The translations under genes and the position numbers were made by a program. Shown piece after piece: positions 22,131 through 30,803 of a stretch of 64,000 nucleotides of DNA; within the stretch, counting starts at the first letter, position 1, and each line of letters opens with the position of its first letter. Origin of the DNA: Camellia lanceoleosa (lineage: Eukaryota; Streptophyta; Magnoliopsida; Ericales; Theaceae); assembly GCA_025200525.1 (NCBI GenBank), contig JANUSC010000051.1, positions 992,001 to 1,056,000 of the forward strand, in the 5' to 3' direction. The notes beneath the pieces were generated by a model. The model had not been told where the DNA came from. It worked only from the letters and a program-made list of their open reading frames with translations, and ran no database searches.

Positions 22131-22443
22131 GAACTAAGCAGTTAAAGAATGTAATCAGCTATGGCAGTTAACAGTTAAAATTCCTACATTGTAGAAAATA
22201 AAACAGTAAAGTAAGAATGTTACCTCGGAAGCGCCAAAGGATAAGTGGGAGGCGAGGCTCGGCAGAGGAGCTCGATCCGGCCTCGAAGCTGCGGAACTGG
22301 CGAAGTCCCTCTGGAGGTAGAACGTGGATCGCCGACCGGTAGGTCGTCGGGTTGAACGGGCGCTCGCTCAAAGGAAGAAGCTCGACCCTGGGATCCATCT
22401 CGTGATCCGGGGGAGTCCCAACACGTGGAATATCGTCGGCCAT

Positions 22444-23395
22444 GTCAAGAGTGGTGAGAAAATAGCCGGAAGAGGGAAAACTGAGCTAGAATACGAAGGG
22501 TCAACGAAAAGTCAACCCCGAGCAGATGGAAAATGGCCGGAAAAGCCGGAATGGGAAAAAGACGTGAAACTCAAGAGAAACTCGAGAGGAACAAGTCCCA
22601 AAAAGCGAAAATAGCAAAAGGCGCACCGAAATGAAATTTTAATCGGTGGAAAATGTCCGAAACGCGAAGGAAATCGCGAATCCGACGACGAAACAGGCGT
22701 AGAACGCGAAGAAAACAAGGAAATAAGGAGAGAAAACGCTCTAGGGAGGAAGGGGGAGTATTTTCGGCTAGAGAAGAATGGAAGAAATAGGGTTTAAAAC
22801 CCTATTTTAAAGGACCCGGAGTGAAATGTCAAATCTGCCCCCGATTCAGACACTTTTGGCCGGTCGGCAGTATATTTTGCCGGCCGGTAGAATCTTGTGC
22901 CGATGGAACCTTTTTTCAGCCGGTGGCCTCCTAGCCCGGCCGATGATCTTCCTACAGCCTTGTTTAGGCAATATGAGTAGTTTTTGGTCTTCATAGCTCA
23001 AGAAAGTGCAAGAAAAGTGCATCTCCGACGCTCAACCGGCTTCCGTTTTGACCTCGGACCGTGTCTTCTGTGCGTGGCACTCAAATTCATGCAATGTTGT
23101 ATCCTTTTGTATCCTTTTGCCTTTTACAAGATTCAAAAGTTGCCCCGCGTGCGTTGCATGCATTCATCATGTTGTCTGGTGCGTTGTGTCGCGCCGTCAT
23201 GCACATCCCTTATGCATTGTCATGCATTTTATTACAAGCGTTGTCATGCATTGTCATGCACCTCAATACATACATCGCCTCACACATCATTCGTGTTGTC
23301 GTTGCCTCGCACATCATTCTTGTTGTCGTACATCTCCTTGTTTTGCATTATCATGCATTTCAAAAAGAAAAAAATGTGCGTTGTCGCGCACTCGA
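22444..23395. other. Upstream region of the antisense gene
   Basis: This region should hold the promoter and 5' UTR of the antisense gene. It has a near-palindrome AGGGTTTAAAACCCT (about 22790-22804) and, at 22858-22890, a CCGGTCGGCA...GCCGGCCGG cluster like those in the LTRs. From 23060 the sequence becomes rich in TGCATTGTCATGCA words that lead into the arrays. I see no supported gene. Confidence 0.45.
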
Positions 23396-23605
23396 GTTCA
23401 TTTGCATTGTTTTACATTTCGTGTGGCATGCATGTCACACTTGCATTGTTTTACATTTCGTGTGGCATGCATGTCACACTTGCATTGTTTTATATTTCGT
23501 GTGGCATGCGTGTCACACTTGCATTGTTTTACATTTCGTGTGGCATGCTTGTCACACTTGCATTGTTCTGCATTTCCTTGTGGCATACGTGTCACACTTG
23601 CATCA
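23396..23605 (+). repeat. Array A: 37-bp repeat with a TGGCATGCATGTCA core
   Basis: Five copies of about 37 bp: GTGTGGCATGCATGTCACAC followed by TTGCATTGTTTTACATTTC. The core TGGCATGCATGTCA is an imperfect inverted repeat. Variants replace ATGCATG with ATGCGTG, ATGCTTG or ATACGTG. Confidence 0.9.
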
Positions 23606-24428
23606 TTTTGCATCCTTTGAGGCACGCGTACCTCATTGGCAGCATCTTGCAATCCTTTGAGGCACGTGTACCTCATTGGCAGCATCTTGCATTCCTTTGA
23701 GGCACGCGTACCTCATTGGCTTCATTTTGTAATCCTTTGAGGCACGTGTACCTCATTGGCAGCATCTTGCATTCCTTTGAGGCACGCGTACCTCATTGGC
23801 TTCATCTTGCATTCCTTTGAGGCACGCGTACCTCATTGGCTTCATTTTGCATCCTTTGAGGCACGCGTACCTCATTGGCAGCACTTGCATCATTTTGCAT
23901 CCTTTGAGGCACATGTACCTCATTCGCAGCATCTTGCATTCCTTTGAGGCACGCGTACCTCATTGGCTTCATTTTGCATCATTTGAGGCACGCGTACCTC
24001 ATTGGCAGCATCTTGCATTCCTTTGAGGCACGCGTACCTCATTGGCTTCATTTTGCATCCTTTGAGGCACGTGTACCTCATTGGCAACATCTTGCATTCC
24101 TTTGAGGCATGCGTGCCTCATTGGCTTCATTTTGCATCCTTTGAGGCACGTGTACCTCATTGGCAGCATCTTGCATTCCTTTGAGGCAAGCGTACCTCAT
24201 TGGCTTCATTTTGCATCCTTTGAGGCACGCGTACCTCATTGGCAGCATCTTGCATTTAGCATCTTGCATTCCTCTGAGGCACGCGTACCTCATTGGCTTC
24301 ATTTTGCATCCTTTGAGGCACGTGTACCTCATTGGCAGCATCTTGCATTCCTTTTAGGCACGCGTACCTCATTGGCTTCATTTTGCATCCTTTGAGGCAC
24401 GCGTACCTCATTGGCTTCATTTTGCATC
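23606..24428 (+). repeat. Array B: about 40-bp repeat with a GAGGCACGCGTACCTC core
   Basis: About twenty copies of 39-42 bp: CTTTGAGGCACGCGTACCTC followed by ATTGGC(TTC/AGC)AT and TTGCAT(T)C. The 16-bp core is an inverted repeat apart from one position pair. Core variants include GCACGTGTACC, GCATGCGTGCC and GCACATGTACC, so one arm often changes while the flanking GAGG/CCTC stem is kept. Confidence 0.92.
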
Positions 24429-25030
24429 GGCACGTGTGCCTCATCCCCATCTTCATCGGCATGTGTGCCTCATTCTCATTGGCACGTGTGCCTCATTTGC
24501 ATCGGCACGTGTGCCTCATTCTCATCGGCACGTGTGCCCCATCTTCATCGGCACGTGTGCCTCATTTGCATCGGCACGTGTGCCTCATTCTCATTGGCAC
24601 GTGTGCCTCATTTGCATCGGCACGTGTGCCTCATTTGCATCGGCACGTGTGCCTCATTCTCATTGGCACGTGTGCCCCATCTTCATCGGCACGTGTGCCT
24701 CATTTGCATTGGCACGTGTGCCTCATTCTCATCGGCACGTGTGCCTCATTCTCATCGGCACGTGTGCCCCATTCTCATTGGCACGTGTGTCTCATCCTCA
24801 TTTGCATCGGCACGGGTGCCTCATTCTCATTAGCATGTGTGTCCCATCTTCATTGGCATGTGTGCCTCATTTACATCGGCACGTGTGCCTCATTCTCATT
24901 GGCACGTGTGCCCCATTCGCATGGGCATGTGTGCCCCATCTTCATCAGCATGTGTGCCTCATTGGCATGCGTGTCACATTTTCGTTGGCATGCGTGTCGT
25001 CATTTGCATTAGCATGCGTGCTTCATTTGC
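24426..25030 (+). repeat. Array C: 22-24-bp repeat with a GGCACGTGTGCC core
   Basis: About 26 copies of GGCACGTGTGCC followed by (T/C)CAT and TTGCAT, TCTCAT or CTTCAT. I count about 17 units with an exact CACGTG (G-box/E-box core). Edge units decay to GGCATGCGTGTCA, which resembles the core of array A. Confidence 0.92.
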
Positions 25031-25600
25031 ATTGTCTTACATTCCTTGCGACCTGCGTTGTCTTGCTTTCATTTGCATTGTCATGCGTGTTGCTAACGAT
25101 ATTGTACCTGTTGAGTTTGCTTTCTTTGCAGGCACGATATTGTATGTACGGTTCATTTGAGGCTGGTGTAACCAGACGAGCCGCACAGGTATTGTATCCT
25201 CCGCGTAAGACGTACAGAGAATTACATAATTCTCTTACATCCTTTCTGCATTGTAGTGTAGTCTGGTGTATGCTAGCTTAAAACTGTTGCATGTGTGCTT
25301 CGTTACGATTTTCTTTGCATGATCATAAGTTATGCTCGGCTTCTTGCATTTTCGCCAGATTTTGCATTTTGCCTTGGTAAGATACCTTGTTTGTCTTGCA
25401 TGTTTGTCCAAGTCTTCGGCCTTGTCAAAAATGGGTCGTCTCTGGGCTTTGACATTCACTCCCGTCATTATTATGACATTCACGCATCGTTATGATTCAT
25501 GCATAGAATACGCTTACTTTCGATTCCGCATAGAATATGCTTTGCTTTCAATATTGCATAGAAAATGCTCGTATCTTTTACAGAGAAAATGCATTCTTCC
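25031..25600. other. Spacer between arrays C and D
   Basis: This is mostly single-copy sequence with TTGCAT and ATAGAA(T/A)ATGC words. It includes, at 25396-25482, a block repeated at 26921-27008 (see the flanking direct repeat). Short diverged repeats (GCATAGAATATGC-like) at 25500-25620 lead into array D. Confidence 0.5.
25396..25482 (+). repeat. Direct repeat flanking array D, left copy
   Basis: TTGTCCAAGTCTTCGGCC, TTGTCAAAAATGGGTCGTCT and ACATTCACTCCCGTCA recur almost unchanged at 26921-27008, on the other side of array D. Confidence 0.85.
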
Positions 25601-25624
25601 TCACTTGCATAGAACATGCATTTT

Positions 25625-26770
25625 ATCGCACTTTCTTGTGCATTGTATCTCACTCGCACTATTTTTGTGCACTTACACATTGTATCTCACTTGCACTGTC
25701 TTGTGCATCTTGTGGTCGTATCTCTATCGCACTGTTTTGTGCATTACACTTCATTCGCGCTATTTTGCGCATCGCGCTATTTTGTGCATTACATTTGCTC
25801 GCGCTATCTTGCGCACCCCATCTGCACTTGTTAGTGCATTACATTTTACTCGCGCTATTTTGCGCAACGCACTATCTTGTGCATTCACACTGCATTGTGC
25901 ATCACATTTCATTCGTGCTATTTTGCGCATCACACTGTTTTGTGCATTACACTTCATTCGCGCTATTTTGCACATCGCGCTATTTTGTGCATTACATTTG
26001 CTCGCGCTATCTTGCGCACCCCATCTGCACTTGTTAGTGCATTACATTTTACTCGCGCTATTTTGCGCAACGCACTATCTTGTGCATTCACACTGCATTG
26101 TGCATCACATTTCATTCGCGCTATTTTGCGCATCGCACTGTTTTGTGCATTACACTTCATTCGCGCTATTTTGCGCATCACGCTATTTTGTGCATTACAT
26201 TTGCTCGCGCTATCTTGCGCACTCCGTCTGCACTTGTTACTGCATTACATTTTACCCGCGCTATTTTGCGCAACACACTATCTTGTGCATTCGCACTGCA
26301 TTGTGCATCACATTTCATTCGCGCTATTTTGCGCATCACACTATTTTGTGCATTATACTTCATTCGCGCTATTTTGCGCATCGCGTTATTTTGTGCATTT
26401 CATTTGCTCACGCTATCTTGCGCACCCCATCTGCACTTGTTAGTGCATTGCATTTTACTCGTGCCATTTTTCGCATCGCACTATTTTGTGCATTACATTG
26501 CATCGTTCGCGCTTTCTTGCGCATCTTACCTGCACTTGTTAGTGCATTGCATTGCTCACGTTGTCTTATACACCCATCTACATCGCACTGTCTTGTGCAC
26601 TCGTGTTGTCTAACGCATCGCGCTATCTTGCGCACCTCTATCGCACTGTCTTGTGCATTACATTTCATTCGCGCTATTTTGCACATCGCGCTATTTTGTG
26701 CATCTCATTGCATTTTTCATTACATCTCATTCGCGCTATTTTGCGCATCGTACTGTTTTATGCACTTTAC
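25625..26770 (+). repeat. Array D: hairpin-core repeats with a 203-bp higher-order period
   Basis: The basic unit is a 14-bp inverted repeat, a 4-bp stem with a 6-base loop such as GCGC-TATTTT-GCGC or GCAC-TGTTTT-GTGC, plus a 6-12 bp CATT-rich spacer. Units are organised in a 203-bp higher-order repeat: the marker TTGCTCGCGC (one mismatch in the last copy) starts at 25795, 25998, 26201 and 26404. Stops are rare on the plus strand, so open frames of up to about 500 codons run through it. I do not regard these as genes. Confidence 0.93.
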
Positions 26771-26844
26771 TTGTCAAAACCGACTTCACGCAGCGTATAA
26801 GTCCAATTTTCAAGATTTTCCTGCATATCATTTGCATCCTGCCC

Positions 26845-26890
26845 CTGAACTACGCTAGTTTGATTCCTTGCAAAGGGATACGTAGGCAGC
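26845..26890 (+). repeat. Conserved ACTACG...TACGTAGGCA block, copy 2
   Basis: CTGAACTACGC, TTTGATTCC and GGATACGTAGGCAGCC match the block at 17396-17450. It sits about 140 bp before the 3' LTR. Similar blocks near the 3' end of Tat-lineage elements are familiar to me from other plant genomes. Confidence 0.7.
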
Positions 26891-26920
26891 CTGCGGGCAC
26901 AACCATTTATTTATCAATAT

Positions 26921-27008
26921 TTTGCTTGTTTGTCCAAGTCTTCGGCCTTGTCAAAAATGGGTCGTCTCGGGGCTTTAACATTCACTCCCGTCAATTTTTA
27001 TGACTTTC
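26921..27008 (+). repeat. Direct repeat flanking array D, right copy
   Basis: Nearly identical to 25396-25482. Its GTCCAAGTCTT...GTCAAAAAT part (26932-26957) is also an inverted copy of the LTR start (ATTTTTGAC...AAGACTTGGAC, 27043-27070). Confidence 0.85.
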
Positions 27009-27015
27009 GAGTTCC

Positions 27016-27031
27016 GTCAAAGAGGGGCAAC
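27016..27031 (+). other. Polypurine tract of the Tat-like element
   Basis: GTCAAAGAGGGGCAAC directly precedes the 3' LTR start TGTAGACACC at 27032. The purine run AAAGAGGGG fits a plus-strand primer. Confidence 0.75.
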
Positions 27032-30000
27032 TGTAGACACCGTATTTTTGACCGTCCTCAAGACTTGGACGTCACCGTTTGGACACTCGGTGATTATCTA
27101 TGTTTATGCTCGTTTGGAGTTCCCGGAGGTCTCGGCTACGCGCCCCGCCTCAGGATCTCCGAACTCGACTGTTTTGTGTCTGGTTTTGCACCAAACACTT
27201 GTGTTTTGCCTTGGAGGGGCAGGGAATGCCTTGTGAGGCATTCCCACACACCACCGGCAGTGGTTAGAGGCCACCGGCTAGTTTTTGTTGCCACCGGCAA
27301 TATATATTGCCGGCCGGCACTCTTTGTTGCCGGCCGGCCATCAATTTTGTCAAAATGACATTTTTGAGCGGCCGACCATCGCTCATCCGCTTTTGCGTAT
27401 ATTTGAGGACAGCTGGTTGGCATTTCCTTCCCCCCCATACACGTGTATGGAGGGATGCCCCTCTTGTTTGCTTACTTGCTAAGCATTACAAGATTGCCTC
27501 CTCTATAAGAAGACGCCTTCTCTCCCTTGTTCTAGGGTTAGAAAAAATTGGAGAGGAGAGTTAGAAGAGCTCTAGTTTTAGCTTTAGGACATATATCTAT
27601 CCTATATCTATATCTTCCCCTCTTTGTAGTCTTGTGTGTGTTTTAGTCCATACTATTGCACACAAGCACCTAGTATTTCACCTTCCCTTGGCTACTGAGG
27701 TTCTAAGGGCTTATTCTTGCTATTCTTGGCTGGATTGGAGCTCAAGGAGGCCACAAAACCACCATTTGTGAAGAGGTCTACAAGGGTAACCACTTTACTC
27801 CCTTTTTACCCCTTTCTTGCATCTTATTTTTTCCTATCTTAGAACTATTTTTGTGCTTAGTGTTTAATACAAAAAAGTTCTATTTTTAGGCCCTCTTGAT
27901 AGTTTATTAAGAGTGTTTTGTGCTTTGGGAAAGTTTGACCCCTCTTAGGCCTTGTAAGGCCCTTGTTTTGTGCCATCTTGTAAGAGCTCCGGGATTTTGG
28001 TGTGAATGCCACCACTGAAATTTAGAGGGATTTCAGTGGTGAAGGTGATGCCTTGAAGTCTCAAGAAGGAGGGGGCCACCCCCTCTCCTTGTTGTCCTTG
28101 AAAGGGACCATTTTTGGTCTCTTAAGGAAGCTTATGTTTGAGTTTTTATTGGTTATGCCACGGCTGTATTTTATGCTTATATTGCCATGATATAACTTTG
28201 TATCAAGTTGGTTTTGGTACACCATGCATGCCTTGCATACCTACCTTGTAATGCCTTGTTGATCCATTAACATGCCTTAGGTTGTAAGCCCTTGTTCTAG
28301 CATGTTTTAGGCTCAGCTTTATGAAGGTTTTGTGCTTATTTTGCCATGCTCTAGGTCTGTCCTAGGTTGTTTGAGTCGACCCTAGCATGCATGGTATACC
28401 TCCTTTGCATTTTGGCTTGTTGGCCTTAAGTATGTAAGTGTATAGCATGCCTCGTTTGCATTATTTCAGTGGTTTGGAACCACTTAGCATGAAATTTCAG
28501 CCCCCATGACATGCTTGTGTGCTTGCCTTGGACACCTCTTTAATGCTTTGAAAGCTTGTGTTGAATACTCCATGTTTTGGTCATTGTGCATGCCTTTGGA
28601 CTTGAGCCATTTAGATGCCATCTAGGTGTTCCTTGGGTGTTGTTTAGGTCTGCCTTTTACCTGTTTTGGGTCCCCTTAGCCTTGTGAGGCTTGGTGGGTT
28701 TGACCTTGGTTTAAGGCTTTTGGCTTGCCTCAAGTCCTTCGACTATTTGCATGCTTTACTTGCTTGAATTAGTTGGTTTGGCACCTCTATTTTGTGCAAT
28801 TTCAGAGTTTGGTATGCATGCTAATTGTCTATTGTTTGGTCTCTTTAAGTGTGCTTAAGAGTTGCCTTGTTTATGCTTAAGGTGTTGGACCATGATTGCA
28901 TGCATGTGTGTGTGCATTTTGGCCTTCGTTTCCTTGGTTTTGGCCACTGATTTTGGGCCTAATTAGAGTTGCCTAAGTCATGTTTAAGTCCATCTTTTCA
29001 TTAGTTCGCATTGCCTCATGACTTGCATGTTCACTTGCCTTGCCATGTTGCATACCTAGCTTCGCATGCTTAGGGTTGCCTTGCATGAGCATGCATGCTT
29101 AGCCTCTTGAAGTGAGTGTGATAGAGGTTAAGTCCCCTTTATTGGGTCATTTGGTTTGCATTTCATTTGACATGAAAGTTGCACACTCGGTTCTTTGGGC
29201 CATCATGCATGGAAATGCGTGATTGGTGGTCCAAGAATCGAGACACATGCTTCTTTGAGTCACAAACATGATAGGGGGCATGATTGGTGCATACATTGTT
29301 TGAATTGTATTGCCATGCAAGTTTTGCCCTCTGCTGCTGTGAGTTGCATATTCTGCAGGCATTGTTTGCCGACCGGCAATAATTTGTGCCGGCCGGCAGT
29401 AAATCATCAGCCGGTGGATTCATTTTGTGCCGATGGCCACATCCTATTGCCGGTGGTAATTTTGCTCAGCTGGTGATAACCCCCAGTGTCCATAGAAGTA
29501 TCCCTGAGACTTTGGCGATTTTCAGAGAAGCAAGGCAGGGAAAACAGAGGCAAACTATGCATGGCAGTGCGATTCCGAGCAAATCCCGAGCATGCGCTGC
29601 ATCTGACCCGCTTCCCAAGGGCTTTACTGTTTTAATTAGATTAATTAATTCGTTTAGTTAATTTAATTGATCTGTAATATTTAATTAGCTTGCGTAGTTA
29701 ATTAATTTGTATATTCTTTTGGTCCCTCCGAGCGAGGGCAAATCTGTAATAAGCGTGTGTGAGTGTATGTATGTCTTCCAACCCCCACTTCTTTCTTCCC
29801 TTTTATTTACCTGCTTATGATGGTAGATTAGGGCATATTCAAAATTAGCATACCTTATGCAATGCATGCGTGCATCCATGCATTTGTCTTACATGCACCG
29901 GGTTCGGTACATCATGCTAACTGCATTGTATTTCAATTTCCAAATTGAATACTTGTTACCTGTAGCATTTCACATGCCATGCTTAGGATAACCGAGCCTG

Positions 30001-30798
30001 TCTAGATTACACCCTTGCTTGCGTTGTATTAGCCACTTAACATGAACTAGGATCATGCATATGATTACTAACTAGTTTCTGTTTTGGCTTGGAGTACTAG
30101 GTGACTTTTTACGCTTTAGCATATCGCATGCGTATGAATGTTGCCATAACAGCATGATTACCATGAGGCTAGCTGCTTATGTGATATAACTGCTTGAATG
30201 CCTGTGGGTGAAGGTTGGATTGTTTGAGTTGGAAAAACTCATTAAAATCCTTGTTTTAGCCTATTTGCGAGTAGCAAATTTCAAAGCACTTTTCAAAAAA
30301 CGAACGGATATGCAATGCTTGTTTCCAAATTAGGCAATCTAATCTATACTTGTTTGCTGTGCGCATAACATAGTAATTCTAGGCTAATAACCGGAATAAG
30401 GACGCATAACGTTTTCAAAATCAGATATCATGGTTAGTAGAGGCCGGTCTTCGGACCGGGCGAAAGGGGGTGCTCATAGCTGACCTTCCCTGATCGTACC
30501 CAAGCTCCCGAGCCAAGACAACTTTGGTGATGACGGACACGTGGCCTTCGGCACTGAGTCAGGGTTTCCTAAATTTCCCGTTTTAAAAAAATATTTAGGT
30601 GGCGACTCTGCATCTAGCAAAGCAGTTCATGTTTGGCACTACTTTTCAAAAATCTATTTTTCTTCAAAACGATTTGCCAAATTTGGACTCTTTGGTTCAA
30701 GATTAAGAACCGTGACATTTGAGTCATTTGAACTGTGGTGACCCAGAATATGAACGGAACAGGACTTAGCCCTCCCGGGGCGTTCGGGGACGTCTACA
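27032..30798 (+). repeat. 3' LTR of the Tat-like element
   Basis: This 3767 bp LTR starts TGTAGACACC and ends GACGTCTACA, followed by the target duplication CATGA at 30799. It carries a perfect 20-bp palindrome (27294-27313), a TATAA at 27504-27508 and an exact PBS-like 12-mer at 30600-30611. Block differences from the 5' LTR are described in the findings. Confidence 0.92.
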
Positions 30799-30803
30799 CA
30801 TGA
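30799..30803. other. Right target-site duplication CATGA
   Basis: Matches 10629-10633 exactly. Confidence 0.9.

Larger units (their letters stand above)
19182..22443 (-). pseudogene. Antisense plant mobile domain (PMD/MAIN-like) gene, multi-exon, broken
   Basis: Exons inferred from GT-AG sites on the minus strand: 22224-22443 (ATG, MADDIPRVG), 21009-21649, 20639-20800, 20037-20550, 19851-19949 and 19182-19454 (stop TGA at 19182). Exon 2 carries the PMD hallmarks: VDQAGFGAFC, LVERWWDTTDSFHL, DMTMTPYDFSMLTGIGVGGDP, then FVDVAP and DWGGAALTTLYGYM. Exon 3 reads LWVYTYFPRLEP. The last exon is acidic (DDESEDETEAEETGDGSD) and ends in a basic SRKRTRTD that could be a nuclear signal. Breaks: an in-frame TAG at 21276-21278, an exon 2-3 junction that does not close in frame, and frame changes in exon 4. 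PMD proteins (MAIN, MAIL1) act in silencing and genome stability; related domains occur in transposons. The gene lies antisense to its host element. Confidence 0.8.
10634..30798 (+). mobile_element. Tat/Ogre-like long-LTR retrotransposon derivative, 20.2 kb
   Basis: Two direct LTRs of 3.76 kb (10634-14393, 27032-30798) start TGTAGACACC and end GTCTACA, with a 5-bp target duplication CATGA. A primer-binding site follows the left LTR and a purine-rich tract precedes the right one. The internal 12.6 kb contains a gag remnant (15112-15997), no recognisable protease, RT, RNase H or integrase, a long A/G tract, an antisense plant mobile domain pseudogene, and about 3.4 kb of tandem arrays before the 3' LTR. 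Very long LTRs, an antisense extra gene and tandem repeats upstream of the 3' LTR are all reported for the plant Tat lineage. The copy is non-autonomous (LARD-like), yet was inserted as one unit. Confidence 0.92.

Noticed and set aside
22984..25281. Several overlapping plus-strand frames of 100-280 codons in arrays A-C
   Set aside because: All are translations of minisatellite units (VPHLHRHVC or SFEARVPHW-type repeats) in three frames, with no independent support.
23396..26770. Regularly spaced short palindromic repeats resembling a CRISPR array
   Set aside because: Plant nuclear context, units are contiguous with no unique spacers, and no cas genes are present. These are retrotransposon minisatellites.
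25332..26858. 508-codon plus-strand open frame
   Set aside because: It runs through array D only because the repeat units contain almost no stop codons. The period is out of frame, there are no domains and composition is low complexity.
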